A program made the position numbers and the translations under genes. This document shows positions 29,242 to 39,156 of a DNA stretch of 64,000 nucleotides, one piece after another. Below the pieces are notes generated by a model that made no database searches, was not told the origin of the DNA, and saw only the letters and a list, made by a program, of their open reading frames with translations. Every line of letters begins with the position of its first letter. The stretch's first letter is position 1. The stretch comes from Micromonospora echinaurantiaca (GTDB lineage: Bacteria > Actinomycetota > Actinomycetes > Mycobacteriales > Micromonosporaceae): the NCBI RefSeq assembly GCF_900090235.1, contig NZ_LT607750.1, positions 3,546,501 to 3,610,500 on the forward strand. The letters are read 5' to 3'.

Positions 29242-32200
29242 TCAACTTGCACGGCATTCTGCTATCGCGGGGTTCCCGCCTCGTACGATCCGGCCCCTAA
29301 GCGCCCGGGCGATGTCGCCGTGATGCATGGCGGCAGGCTCGTTTCCAAGGTTCCGCAGGATCGATTCGAGCAACTCGCGCGTCTCGGCTTCGCCGATTCG
29401 ATGTCCTGTTCGTTGGTGGTTGTTCAGCGCCAAGGCAGCGCGCTCCAAGGCAAGAGCAGAATTCCCCAAACTGTGGTACGCCCTGGCCAGGATAGTTAGG
29501 GCACATCCTTCGATTACATTGAAGCCTGCCTGCCTGGCCAGTTCCATCGCCCGGCAAGCGAGGTCGATAGCTGCCTGATGATCGCCGCAACTACCGTGGG
29601 CGGTCGCCAAGCCCAGAAGGATCTCTCCAGCCGTGTACCGAAGATTCCGACTATCAGCGATAGCGAGTGCGGTCTGATGGAGACGCATCGCTTCGGTATA
29701 ATCGCCTTCCGCGTAGTGAACAAGCGCTACGGCATGGCGTGCCACGGCCTGGAGTCGAGGGTCACCCACTCCGTCGGCTAGCTTCAATGCGCGCTGGGCA
29801 GAGTGGGCCGCATCCTTCAACCTTCCCATATCACGATCGACGCGCGCGAGCCAGGCGTGACACATCGCCTCACTGTGTCGACTGCCCAACGCACAGAAGG
29901 TGGAGAGTGCGGATCTAAGAAGCCGAGACGCGTCCCCCAGTCGTCCGAGAAGGGCATAGAGCTCGCCAAGCGAGGCGACGGCGTGGGCTTCACCCAATCG
30001 CGCACCGCTCGCGCGCCAAAGGGCGCGTGCATGGACAGCCAAACGGCAGCCCTCATCGAGTCGGCCCATGTCCCTATAAGCGCTCGCTAGGGTCTCCGTG
30101 ACCCGTGCGCGTCCAGACGGCCAATCAATGCGTTCGTGAACCTTCAGTGCGCGATCTACGTATTCAATCGATTCGCGCGTGTGGCCTTGAAGAACCAGCG
30201 CGATAGCCAGGTTGCTCGACGCTGCGGCTTCCAAGCGGTCCCAGCCTGCCTCGGCAGCGAGCAGCAGAGTACGCTGCAGGTAGATAACTGATTGCCGATA
30301 GCTGCCAAGGCAGAAATGAACCTGGGCTAACCCATGGTAGGCTGACGCCCTCGCCAACGCATCCCCGTCGGCACGCGCGGCCGCCGCCGCGGCACGTGCC
30401 ACAGTCAGCCAGTCGTTGCGATGCCTTCGCTGATCAAAATAGCCGCGCAGGGCGTCGGCGTAGCGCCATGCAGCCGCGCGTGGACCAGAACGAGCCGCGT
30501 GGACAGTGGCGGCCACCAGGTTCCGCCGCTCCGCGTCTAGCCATCTGAGAGCTGACTCGACGTCTCTCACCCCAACGGTTGAAGCCGCTCCACCCGCAGA
30601 CGGCGGCAGCCGTAGCACGTGCGGATATACAGACTCCACAGCGGCAACTGTTTCCGACAAAAACCAGGCGTGGAGCCTTTGTACGGCGGCGTCACGTTGC
30701 GCCGCAGTGTCCTCGCGCTCCGCGAGTTCTGCGGCAAACTGGCGAAGCAGATCGTGCATCGTGAAACGGCCGTCGCCCCCCTGCTGCGTGAGCAGATGTG
30801 ATGCGGAAAGCTTTTCCAGCGTACGATGAGCCTCTGACTCGCTTGTGTCTGCCAGCGCGGCGACGGCGCTCGAGGTGAAATCGCGTAGAGGAACCAAACC
30901 GAGTCGCCGGAACATCCGCTGCGCCGATTCGGGCAGGGTGCGGTAGGAGAGGTCAAAGGTGTTTCGAACTGCGATATCATCATCACCGTCCACGGCGAGT
31001 GCGGCCAACGGCTGACGCAATTCGAGGTTCGCCACATAATTGGCAATCGGACGACGAGGCTGGTCGGAGAGGGCCGCTCCGGCAATCCTCAGTGCAAGTG
31101 GAAGATGAGCGCAAATACGGGCCAGGCTAGTCGCTGCAGTGACCTCCGCCGACACCCGCCCGTTTCCGAGTAAACGACGGAGAAGATCCACAGATTCTTC
31201 TAGGCGGAAAACATCTAGAACGAGCCTGCGGGCTCCTTGAACGGCTAAGCCACCTAACCTATCTCTACTCGTAATCAGAACGAAACACCCAGTATTGGCA
31301 GGCAGAAGGGGCTGAACCTGGGCCGAGGACCTGGCATTATCCAACAGGATGAGCATTCGCCGGCCGGCGAGAAGAGATCGAAATTGTGCCGCAGCCGCAG
31401 CAACATCAACCGGCACGTGTTGAGGCGAGACTCCCAATGCTCCTAAAAGCGTAGTGAGCGCCTCAATCGGACGCATCGGCTTCTCAGTAGCGAAGCCCTT
31501 CAGATCTATGTATAGCTGGCCGTGTGGAAATTCGCTGGCCACCATGTGCGCCCAATGAAGGGCAAGCGTAGTTTTACCGACGCCCGCCATGCCGGTGATC
31601 GCAGAGATAGCGACGGATCCCGCATGCTGACTTGCAGCGTCGGCTAGCATTTTGTCGAGAACCTTCAGCTCGTCCTCGCGGCCTGCGAAACCGGACACGC
31701 TGGCAGGAAGCTGACGAGGAAGTAGTATCTGAGGCTTGATATCGACAGCGGCCACCCCCGACTCTTTGCCTCCGAATTTATCGACGTCACCGCGCAGCAT
31801 CTGCTCGTGCAGACGCTGCAGCTGCGGCCCAGGCTCGATGCCGAGCTCCTCTGCGAGTAGACTCCTGGTGCTTCGGTACAGTTTTAGTGCGTCCGCCTGC
31901 CGGCCAGCGCCGTACAGAGCACGCATCAGGCTGGCCCGCAGGTCTTCTCGGTATGGGTGGGAGCGAGTAAGTCCGGACAGAGCTTCAATCGTTACCCCGT
32001 AGTTCCCCAGCGCCAGCTGCGCCTCTGCCCAGCGCTCGTACACCGAGAGCCGAAGCTCTTCCAGCCGAGCGGCCTCGTCATGTACCAACGAGCTTTCAGT
32101 AAATTCCGAGTATGCTGGCCCCCGCCACAGATCTAACGCCTCCCGTAAGGCGTCGGCGGCTCGTAATGGGTCACCCTTTTCAAGCGCGGAAGTTCCGTCG

Positions 32201-32511
32201 ACTGCAAGGCGACCGAACCGGCTCGCATCTAGGGCGTCTCCGGCGTGAATCCGGTACCCACCAGGGCCACTCGAGATGAAGTCTCTTCCAATAGCCGACC
32301 GCAGTTGATGAATGTACAGCTGCAGGTTGCGCCGCGCCGAGGCCGGTGGTTTGCTGCCCCAGACGGCGCCTATAAGAAGTTCCGTCGTCATCGTTCGCTC
32401 TGCGGACGACAGTAGCGCGGCTAACAAGAGCCTGGGTTTGTGCGCCGAACCGATCGGCAGTATCGCGCCATCATGAGTCACCTGGAGATGGCCTAAAACG
32501 TGAAACTCCAT
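29242..32511 (-). CDS. Full-length AfsR/SARP-family regulator (BTAD, NB-ARC, TPR)
   Basis: About 1,089 residues from the ATG at 32511, which follows GGGGGCGGG and matches the family start MEFHVLGHLQVTHDG. Domains: winged helix ~1-95 (LLIGAVWGSKPPASARRNLQ), BTAD ~95-245 (LWRGPAYSEFTES, LRASLMRALYGAGRQADALK), NB-ARC ATPase ~285-560 (Walker A GMAGVGKTTLALHWAH, Walker B RMLILLDNARSSAQ, ICAHLPLALRIAG), winged helix ~570-640 (RFTMHDLLRQFAAELAERED), then a long TPR superhelix (ASAYHGLAQVHFCLGSYRQS, NLAIALVLQGHTRESIEYVD and more). AfsR homologues sense a ligand or phosphorylation and activate antibiotic or developmental genes. No biosynthetic cluster adjoins it. The only intact TPR-bearing member of three AfsR-like genes here. 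Confidence 0.92.
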   Translation of the reverse strand: MEFHVLGHLQVTHDGAILPIGSAHKPRLLLAALLSSAERTMTTELLIGAVWGSKPPASARRNLQLYIHQLRSAIGRDFISSGPGGYRIHAGDALDASRFGRLAVDGTSALEKGDPLRAADALREALDLWRGPAYSEFTESSLVHDEAARLEELRLSVYERWAEAQLALGNYGVTIEALSGLTRSHPYREDLRASLMRALYGAGRQADALKLYRSTRSLLAEELGIEPGPQLQRLHEQMLRGDVDKFGGKESGVAAVDIKPQILLPRQLPASVSGFAGREDELKVLDKMLADAASQHAGSVAISAITGMAGVGKTTLALHWAHMVASEFPHGQLYIDLKGFATEKPMRPIEALTTLLGALGVSPQHVPVDVAAAAAQFRSLLAGRRMLILLDNARSSAQVQPLLPANTGCFVLITSRDRLGGLAVQGARRLVLDVFRLEESVDLLRRLLGNGRVSAEVTAATSLARICAHLPLALRIAGAALSDQPRRPIANYVANLELRQPLAALAVDGDDDIAVRNTFDLSYRTLPESAQRMFRRLGLVPLRDFTSSAVAALADTSESEAHRTLEKLSASHLLTQQGGDGRFTMHDLLRQFAAELAEREDTAAQRDAAVQRLHAWFLSETVAAVESVYPHVLRLPPSAGGAASTVGVRDVESALRWLDAERRNLVAATVHAARSGPRAAAWRYADALRGYFDQRRHRNDWLTVARAAAAAARADGDALARASAYHGLAQVHFCLGSYRQSVIYLQRTLLLAAEAGWDRLEAAASSNLAIALVLQGHTRESIEYVDRALKVHERIDWPSGRARVTETLASAYRDMGRLDEGCRLAVHARALWRASGARLGEAHAVASLGELYALLGRLGDASRLLRSALSTFCALGSRHSEAMCHAWLARVDRDMGRLKDAAHSAQRALKLADGVGDPRLQAVARHAVALVHYAEGDYTEAMRLHQTALAIADSRNLRYTAGEILLGLATAHGSCGDHQAAIDLACRAMELARQAGFNVIEGCALTILARAYHSLGNSALALERAALALNNHQRTGHRIGEAETRELLESILRNLGNEPAAMHHGDIARALRGRIVRGGNPAIAECRAS

Positions 32512-33158
32512 CCCGCCCCCAAAGAAGTCGGTCACCATTGTTGGCAGCCGCTCCACGCTCTCACGAATAGTATCGGCGTGGCGCTCGCACTTGCTGGCGT
32601 CGGCTACGTGAACCGTGGCGTCGACTACCTCAGGATTCTCGCCATCCCACGAATCGGGCACGATCCCGGCGCCGCAAGACGAGCTTCCCAGCTATCATCA
32701 CCAGAGCTTGCCCTTATTGCGCATCGGCACCTTCGATTGCGGTTGTCCAGATGGCACTTCTACGCGCTCCAGTAAATCGTCGTAGTCTCCCGAGCTACGG
32801 CACTCTTAAATGACTCAGCCGGCTTATGCATTCCTATCCTCGCATGCATTCTTGTGTCGCGTCGCGACGAATCAGCCACCTTCTCCGGAAGAATCTGCCC
32901 TCGACGATGACGCACCCTTCCCTGTGTCAGGTGTGGCGGCAGACCTACCGAAGGCATGGTCTGGGAGTCTCTCTCCGCAACTTCGCCGCTTGACGGTTGC
33001 TGATGACATCCTTTATCTGTCCTCACTCTCTCCCCGGTGCGGTATGCGGCGCTGCTCCCAGCATCTTCTTGGCTACCGTGGTGGCCCTATGTCGCCGTAC
33101 GGGTTATGCCCCGTTACCTTTTTGGATCTTGCGTTCGATGTGTGGGTGGCCCCTGGGA
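32512..33158. other. Intergenic upstream of the AfsR-type gene
   Basis: About 650 bases. The first part is presumably the promoter region of the AfsR-like gene. Frames here, including one opening at 32661 in line with that gene, look non-coding. Nothing else recognised. Confidence 0.35.
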
Positions 33159-33430
33159 TCAGCGTCTGCGTAGGTGGGGTCGGTGGCCGCCGAGGCTGAG
33201 CATGGCCAGGGCGATGAGGGCGTGGGGTGAGTGGAAGCCGAAGGCCGCCTGGGTGGTCAAGCGGATCTTTGCGACGGACTCGGTGCGGCCGTTGGGCATC
33301 CCGCGCTCGATGACATCTCGACGACCGGCGCCGCGGCCGGCCGTGGCGTTCCACACCTGTCGGCGAACCTGGTCGACGGCGTCGGTGGCCCACGCAACGA
33401 AGTGGAAGGGGTCCGCCCGCGGCCACCTCG
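33159..33430 (-). pseudogene. ISL3-family transposase C-terminal remnant
   Basis: The minus strand reads VWNATAGRGAGRRDVIERG, then AKIRLTTQAAFGFHSPHALI and ALAMLSLGGHRPHL, the hallmark end of one ISL3 subgroup (AFGFHSPHALIALAML). The rest of the transposase is absent; an IS256 remnant abuts its 5' side. Confidence 0.7.
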
Positions 33431-34185
33431 CTAACGAAGCCGCCGCGCTAAAGTGCGTCTACCCTGGCCAATCGCCTAGACCCGACGGGGCGGGGCCGCC
33501 GACGCTGGTGACCGTGGGCGATCTGCTGCGCCGCGTACGGCGCGGCCGATGCGGGCGTTGACGGACTCGATGGCGTTGGTGGAGCAGACGACGGTGGGGA
33601 TCTCGGCGTCGAAGGCCAGGAGCGGCACGAACTCGCTGCAGCCAGAACTTGGCGCCTTCGCCAACCTCACCGGCCCACAGGCCGACGATGTCCCGGGTGC
33701 CCTCGACCGTGACGGCCAGGGCGAGGTAGATGGGCCGGTTGGCGACCGTCCCGTCGCCAACCTTCACGTGCACCGCGTCGAGGAAGGTAATCGGATAGAC
33801 CGGGTCCAAGGGAGGGTTCTGCCACTAGGTCAATGCCCTCGACGACCTTGTCGGTGATCGTTGAGATCGTCTGCCGCAACACGTCGGTTCAATAGACCTC
33901 GGCCTGGTGGGCCTGGACCTCGCCGGTGGCGCTGACTCCAGAACCCGCTTCGTGAGCTGCTGCAGCAGACCACCGTTCCCGATCAGCTACAGACCCGCCG
34001 CACGGGCCTACACTGCTCCACCAGATGGGCGGCCAGCTCCGCATCCACACCCTCCGCCGCGATTGTCCCGGCGCGTTGTTCGCCAGCTCGGCAGTATCGA
34101 CGGCGACCATCGATCCCTCGGACATCAGGTGCTGCTCCTTAGTAAGGAGCAGCACCTTCGTCTTACAATCCCGCCCAACCACTCA
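33431..34185 (-). pseudogene. IS256-family transposase remnant with internal deletions
   Basis: Minus-strand pieces in order: VDTAELANNAPGQSRRRV and VADRERWSAAAAHEAGSG-like N-terminal sequence near 33900-34080 (out of frame), RQTISTITDKVVEGID near 33870, PVYPITFLDAVHVKVGDGTV and ANRPIYLALAVTVEGTRDIV at 33700-33800, AKFWLQ, then STNAIESVNARIGRAVR near 33560. The segment between the N-terminus and RQTIST and much of the C-terminal half are deleted. An upstream hairpin is listed separately. Confidence 0.8.
34128..34156. terminator. Perfect hairpin at the 5' end of the IS256 remnant
   Basis: GGTGCTGCTCCTT and its exact reverse complement flank an AGT loop, giving a 13-bp stem. A related imperfect hairpin occurs at the same place in the second IS256 fragment (about 40500-40535). 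Probably a read-through-blocking structure upstream of the transposase. Confidence 0.6.
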
Positions 34186-35030
34186 CAGACACATCGCCCT
34201 TCTCGTCGCCGCATTCGCTTAATCCATGCAGCTCAGCGAGATCGCCACCAACTGGCACGATGAGGGCTTCGCTAACGTAACAACTCAACTGGTGCGCAAC
34301 TGGTAGTGGTGGCTTAAGGTGATCGGCGAGGCCCCGTACAGGCCGGCAAACCGCTACGGAGCCCCGCCGTGGCACCCCCTCCCGTAGACGAGGGCAAGCC
34401 CGGGAGGACGTGCCTGAACTCCGCCTGCGCCTCGTCCGGCTCACCGAAGCACTTGCAGAGCCACCCACGCTGGCTCGCCCGATTCCCGCCAACGTGCGCT
34501 CCCTATTCCTATACAGGCCGCCGCGCAGTCCGCAACGCCGACATGGCCGACCTATACCGCACCTATACATAGCGACTTGGTAGCGGCACCTCTCATGTCA
34601 GGGCGTTGGCCACCAAGGTCTCCGGGAGCCGTTTTCGACCGCGTGGCGGCCGAGCGCGTCGAACTTGTGGGCCCTTCCCGATGGCGACCGTGCCGTCCAC
34701 CTCCAGACGGCGAAGACCAGCGGCACCCAGTGCTAATACGGTCATCGCCAAGGGAGTTGCGTAGCCTAGCAGGTCGACGTCCAGCGCCCGCGACGCGCAC
34801 TACTCCCTACCGACGGCGACCTCGGACGTCTCCCCGCGCTGTAGGGCGCTCGCGCCATCCCCCAGGCGCCTGACTCGTCCCGGAACCCCGGGCCGCGCGG
34901 GCGAGACCTTGCCGGCGCCGTGGGTAAACCGGCTCGAGTCGGTTCGGTGCTGCAATCGCGGGGCCAGCAGACCCCGCTACCAGCATAACCGGCTTGCCCC
35001 TTAACGCGGTTATCCGTAACCTCATTGCCC
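34186..35030. other. Long gap without a recognisable gene
   Basis: About 840 bases. Several frames up to ~130 codons occur on the minus strand, but they overlap, are arginine-rich and show no domain. Probably decayed DNA plus the MFS promoter near its right end. Confidence 0.4.
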
Positions 35031-36326
35031 ATGGTATCGGTTACGCCGGGTGCGCCGAAGGAGGTCGACGGCGACCGCAGCCAGGCACCTGCCTGGTCCA
35101 ACCCGCACTTCCGCCGGCTGTGGCGCGGGTCCGCCGCCTCGACCCTCGGTGCTGAGATGGCCGAACTCGCACTGCCGCTGTTCGCCCTGGTCACGCTCTC
35201 CGCCTCCGCGGCGCAGGCAGGCATTCTGCGGGTGGTCCAGTTCCTGCCGTTCCTGCTGGCCACACTGCCGGCCGGACTGCTGGTGGACCGGTTCCGGCGC
35301 GGCCGGCTACGCTTGATGATCATCGCCGATCTGGGTCGCGTGTTCCTCGTCGCGCTCGTCCCCGTCGCCGCGTGGACGGGCGTGGCCAGCATGCCCGGTC
35401 TCTACGTCGTCGTGTTCGCCGTCGCGTTGCTGACCGTTCTCTTTCAGGTCGCCGATTTCGCCGTACTGCCGGCGATCCTTGCCGAGGAGCAACTCGTCGA
35501 CGCCAACGGCAAACTCTCCGCGGCGCAATCCGCGGCCGAAATCGGTGGCCGTGGCCTCGGCGGCCTGCTGGTGCAGGCGCTCTCCGCGCCAGTCGCGCTA
35601 CTGCTCAACGCGTTCGGGTACCTCATGTCGGCTGTATCCCTGAGCCGAATCCGCTTAACCGAGCCCGACAGGCTGCCGGTCGTCCGCGGCTCGGCCTGGC
35701 GCGATGCGGTAAACGGCATCGGCGTAACGATCCGCCACCGGTACGTGCGACCGCTGCTCGGCGAGGCCGCAACGTTCAACCTATTCAACGAGGCGTTCAT
35801 CCTCGGCCTCCTGCTCTACGCGGTCCGGGACGCGCACCTGAACCCGCTGGCGATCGGCGCGGTGTTCACGGCCGGCGGCCTCGGCTCCTTCGCCGGCGCC
35901 TGGTTCGGCGCCCGGTTCACCGCCCGCTTCGGGTACGGCAGGGTCCTGCTCGTCACGCTTGTTCTCGGCAACGGCGCACCGCTAGGCGTGCTGTTTGCCA
36001 ATCGGGCCGGTGCTGGGCTACTGCCGCTACTCTGCGCGGTCTTCGTCGTCATGGGCGTCGGCATCGGCATGGCCAACGTCCACGCGGTCAGCCTGCGCCA
36101 AGCCGCCATACCCGAAGACCGACGGGGTCGGGTCAACGCTGCCTACCGGCTGATCTCATGGGGCGCCATCCCGGTAGGCGCCGCCCTCGGCGGCGCCCTC
36201 GCGACGCAGGCAGGCCCGTTCGCTGCGATGGCCGTCGGCGCGGTCGGCGTCTCACTCGCCACGCTGTGGGTGGCCCTGTCGGGGATACCGACCCTGGCCA
36301 GCATCCACGACGCGGCCCGGCCCTAG
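35031..36326 (+). CDS. MFS transporter (EntS-like exporter subfamily)
   Basis: A 431-residue integral membrane protein with about twelve predicted helices. Typical MFS_3/EntS features are NPHFRRLWRGSAASTLGAEM at the start, the LPAGLLVDRFRRGRLRLMII loop between helices 2 and 3, and PEDRRGRVNAAYRLISWGAI in the second half, as in drug or siderophore exporters. Substrate unknown. ATG at 35031 is preferred over a TTG two codons upstream; neither has a good ribosome-binding site. The TAG stop lies inside CTAG, the target site of the IS701 element that follows. It is convergent with the NlpC/P60-VCBS gene beyond that IS. Confidence 0.9.
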   Translation: MVSVTPGAPKEVDGDRSQAPAWSNPHFRRLWRGSAASTLGAEMAELALPLFALVTLSASAAQAGILRVVQFLPFLLATLPAGLLVDRFRRGRLRLMIIADLGRVFLVALVPVAAWTGVASMPGLYVVVFAVALLTVLFQVADFAVLPAILAEEQLVDANGKLSAAQSAAEIGGRGLGGLLVQALSAPVALLLNAFGYLMSAVSLSRIRLTEPDRLPVVRGSAWRDAVNGIGVTIRHRYVRPLLGEAATFNLFNEAFILGLLLYAVRDAHLNPLAIGAVFTAGGLGSFAGAWFGARFTARFGYGRVLLVTLVLGNGAPLGVLFANRAGAGLLPLLCAVFVVMGVGIGMANVHAVSLRQAAIPEDRRGRVNAAYRLISWGAIPVGAALGGALATQAGPFAAMAVGAVGVSLATLWVALSGIPTLASIHDAARP

Positions 36327-37528
36327 TAGCTAGGTTCGGTGGCGTTTGTTGCAGCGTAAGGGTTTCACGGGTTGGTGGCAGGTGATGCAGGCGCCGGTCC
36401 AGGTCGCGTGAGTCGTTGCAGCTCGCGGATGACGGTGTAGAGGGTCAGGCCGGCGCAGCCGCTTTTGGGTCCAGGCGTTGTTCGGTGATGAACAGGTGCG
36501 CGGCCGTGACGTGGGTGACGTGGCGGTGCCAGCCGGTGAAGGAGCGGCCTTCGAAGTGGTCCAGGCCGAGGCCGGTCTTCAGTTCCTGGTAGTCGTGTTC
36601 GATGCGTCAGCGGATCTTGCCGTAGCGGACCAGGTCGGGGTGGCTGGTGGTGGCGGGCAGGCTGGACAGCCAGTACTTGACCGGCTCGGCCTCGTTGTCG
36701 GGCCATTGGGCGATCAGCCACCGCTGCGGCAGGGTGCCGTCGGCGTCGCGCGCGACGCGGTGGCCTGCCGGGCGCACCCGCGGGAAGATGAACCGCCCGC
36801 TGGTCCAGGCCGCTGCGGAACTGGTTGTTGTCCCCGTATCCGGCGTCAGCGGCCAGTAGCGGTGGGCGCAGGCCGGAGCCGGCCAGCTCATCGCGCATCT
36901 CCACGACCAGCGACCACTTCGGCCGATGACGCTCATCCTCAGGGATCCCGCAACGGCCACGGCGAGCAGCCACCTCGGGCCGATCGGCCTCGTCAACGGC
37001 GTGGTCGTCCCACGACGTCGGCAGAAACAGCCGCCAATCGAGGGGGCACGGTGCGGTGTCGGTGACGGTGGACGCTCACCCCGATCTGGCAGTTCGCCAC
37101 CTTCCCCAGAATGCCGGAGTACTGCCTGGCCACGCCCGGCGAGCTCTTGCCGTCCTTCGGGAAGCCGGTGTCGTCGACCACCCACGCCACCGGCCCAACC
37201 ACCTCGAGGGCCCGGCGGGCCAGCCGCATCCGCACTGCCGTGGTGTCCCACGTCGAGGTCGTCACAAATTGCTGCAGCCCTTGATGATCCACGCCGAGCC
37301 GATCCGCCATCGGCTGCATCGACTTACGCCGCCCATCCAGCAACAGCCCTCGCAAGTACGTCTCACCCTTCGCCCGCTGATCCGACCGCACCAGCGGGGT
37401 GAAAACGTCTACGGCGAACGTCGCAAGCCGTTGCCGCACAACGGAAAAGCTCGTCAGGGGCACCGCACCATCGAACTACCCTGAACGATTCCAACGAATC
37501 AGCGACACGCCGACCTAACAAAGCACTA
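36327..37528 (-). mobile_element. IS701-family insertion sequence flanked by CTAG
   Basis: The element lies between CTAG at 36323-36326, which includes the MFS stop codon, and CTAG at 37529-37532, as expected for IS701 (4-base YTAR duplications). Ends are similar (TAGCTAGGTTCGGTGGCG on the left; the right end inverted contains TTAGGTCGGCG). Length is about 1.2 kb; the transposase is frameshifted. Confidence 0.75.
36365..37463 (-). pseudogene. IS701-family transposase, frameshifted
   Basis: The N-terminus from 37463 is clear: FAVDVFTPLVRSDQRAKGET, YLRGLLLDGRRKSMQPMADR, VDHQGLQQFVTTSTWD, VGPVAWVVDDTGFPKDGKSS (first catalytic Asp), ILGKVANCQIGVSVH. The frame breaks near 37000 and resumes as KWSLVVEMRDELAGSG and LLAADAGYGDNNQFRSGLDQ, then breaks again; the C-terminal Glu region is in a further frame. 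Inactive. Confidence 0.85.
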
Positions 37529-38487
37529 CTAGGCTGCCGGGGAGGTGTGGGCCGATAGTGGCCGAGGCCGCTTGGTGAGGAAGCGACCTCGGCCAGCGTC
37601 ACGGATTCCTTTTAGAGTGGGCGTTTCACCAACTGCGGTCTAGATGCAGGTTAAGCTGGGAACCCTGACGTGATCGACTTCCGATCCGATCCCACAATGA
37701 GCGCCGTGGAGGACCATCCCTGGTTGCGGTAGGCAGTATGGTCATTGTTCACGCCGCTGACGGCGACGACATCCGAACGTAGATCCCCATCCATGTCGGC
37801 AAGCTTGAGGGGCCACAGTGCTCCGAACCCGCTGACGAGTGCTTTGCGGTCCCAACCGACGATGACACCGCTGGAAGCGTTCCACCCCTGATTCCGATAG
37901 ACCGTGAGGTCGTTGTTCGCACCACTTGCGGCTACGAGGTCAGCGCGCCGGTCGCCATCGATGTCCGCGAAGTCAAACTCGAGCGGCCCTCCGAACCCAC
38001 TGACGAGTGGCTTACGGTCCCAACCGACGATGACACCGCTGGAAGCATTCCATCCCTGGTTGCGGTACACAGTAACGTCGTTGTTCGTGCCCGTGGTTGT
38101 GATCAAGTCGGCTCGCCGGTCGCCGTCGATGTCGGCGAATTTGAGGCCATTGAGCGAGCCAAACCCACTGACAAGCAGCTTACGGTCCCAGCCAACAATG
38201 ACACCGTTGGCAGAATTCCATCCTTGATTACGATACGCCGTAATGTCATTGTTGGGTCCACTCACCGAAATCAAATCCGCCCGACCATCCCCGTCGATAT
38301 CGGCGAACGTGGTCCGAGATGCATCCCCGAACCCGCTGACAAGCGACTTACGATCCCAACCGACGATCACGCCACTGGAAGCGCTCCACCCCTGATTACG
38401 ATACGCCGTGAGGTCGTTATTAGGGCCACTCACCCCGATAAGATCCGCCCGGCCATCTCCATCAATATCAGCATACTCCGTCTGCTC
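37529..38487. repeat. Long direct repeat, copy 1 (VCBS block plus terminator)
   Basis: This segment matches 58594-59552 base for base at a constant offset of 21,065, so without net indels. Differences I can see are at 37540, 37678, 37679, 38470 and 38481. It covers the 3' 836 bases of the NlpC/P60-VCBS gene, its stop and the downstream hairpin. Homology ceases just upstream of the first VCBS repeat. Confidence 0.95.
37559..37595. terminator. Hairpin downstream of the NlpC/P60-VCBS gene
   Basis: TGGCCGAGGCCGCTT pairs with AAGCGACCTCGGCCA (one mismatch) across a seven-base loop. It lies about 55 bases after the stop on the minus strand. Before the IS701 insertion it would also have followed the MFS gene by a few tens of bases, so it may have served both convergent genes. 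No strong U-tract. Confidence 0.65.
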
Positions 38488-39156
38488 GACGACACCTAGA
38501 TCGTCAACGATGTTCTTGTATCGATACGGTCTGTATTGGCTGGTGGGGTGACCATCAATCTGACCGGCGCCGTTGCCGCCATCGTCCGACTGCGGCCAGG
38601 CGCCGCCGAGGGCAGGCGTTGCAGCACCGCTGAAATCACCGATACGGTGCCGAAGGCCGTTGCGCTGGCCATCCGTTCCGCCGAACCCGTAGTAGGTGAA
38701 CCTATCGTGGTCGATCCACGCTTCGAACAGGACGACATGGCCATCCGTACCCCCGCCGCTGCCGTCGTCATCGACGGTGAGGTAGTCGCCCGGCCTGAGA
38801 TCCTGCCGGCTGATCGGGACACCATAGGTAGAGGTACTCAGAATAAAGGAACTCGGACTAGAGGCGAGGTGCAGTGACATCGAGACGAAGCCCGAGCAGT
38901 CCCGCCGATACCTATGATGGCCATCGACGTCAGCAAGCCACAAGCTAGTATCCCCGCCGTCGTAACGGGCTGGGTCCTGCGCATACCAGTGGCGCGCTCG
39001 GTCCAACACTTCGGAACGAGTGATCGGACCACCTGCCGTAGAAGCGGCATGCGCGGGCATCGGGTCGGCAGTAGCTGCGACCGCGGCAGCGGCCAGACCA
39101 ACCGCTGCAGCAACCACCCCGCAGAACACGGAAGATAGGAGACGATGAATCTTCAC
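37651..39156 (-). CDS. Secreted NlpC/P60-like protein with five VCBS/FG-GAP repeats
   Basis: About 501 residues from GTG 39156, chosen because AGGGAAGGG lies five bases upstream and a signal peptide follows (LLSSVFCGVVAAAVGLAAAA). Residues ~40-180 look like an NlpC/P60-superfamily cysteine peptidase/amidase: VLDRARHWYAQDPARY, Cys in HRYRRDCSGFVSMSLHLA, RPGDYLTVDD, and His in GTDGHVVLFEAW. The C-terminal ~280 residues are five ~56-residue VCBS repeats, each with an ADIDGDGRADLI-type calcium-binding loop and YRNQGW, probably a partial or complete beta-propeller used for attachment. Likely exported and acting on cell-wall peptides. The repeat region is nearly identical to that of the M23 protein at 58716 although the heads are unrelated. 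Confidence 0.85.
   Translation of the reverse strand: MKIHRLLSSVFCGVVAAAVGLAAAAVAATADPMPAHAASTAGGPITRSEVLDRARHWYAQDPARYDGGDTSLWLADVDGHHRYRRDCSGFVSMSLHLASSPSSFILSTSTYGVPISRQDLRPGDYLTVDDDGSGGGTDGHVVLFEAWIDHDRFTYYGFGGTDGQRNGLRHRIGDFSGAATPALGGAWPQSDDGGNGAGQIDGHPTSQYRPYRYKNIVDDLGVVEQTEYADIDGDGRADLIGVSGPNNDLTAYRNQGWSASSGVIVGWDRKSLVSGFGDASRTTFADIDGDGRADLISVSGPNNDITAYRNQGWNSANGVIVGWDRKLLVSGFGSLNGLKFADIDGDRRADLITTTGTNNDVTVYRNQGWNASSGVIVGWDRKPLVSGFGGPLEFDFADIDGDRRADLVAASGANNDLTVYRNQGWNASSGVIVGWDRKALVSGFGALWPLKLADMDGDLRSDVVAVSGVNNDHTAYRNQGWSSTALIVGSDRKSITSGFPA

Noticed and set aside
29242..32661. Upstream start at 32661 for the TPR-containing AfsR-type regulator
   Set aside because: Residues before MEFHVLG have no family similarity, and GGGGGCGGG immediately precedes the ATG at 32511.
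35372..36385. A 337-codon plus-strand frame inside the MFS gene
   Set aside because: Arginine/proline-rich shifted frame; the MFS frame has alternating hydrophobic helices and the conserved loop motifs.
37651..38487. Regular ~168-base periodicity in the VCBS region as a CRISPR or tandem DNA array
   Set aside because: The repeats encode ~56-residue protein repeats with calcium-loop motifs, vary in sequence and are too long for CRISPR. No CRISPR array was seen anywhere in the window.
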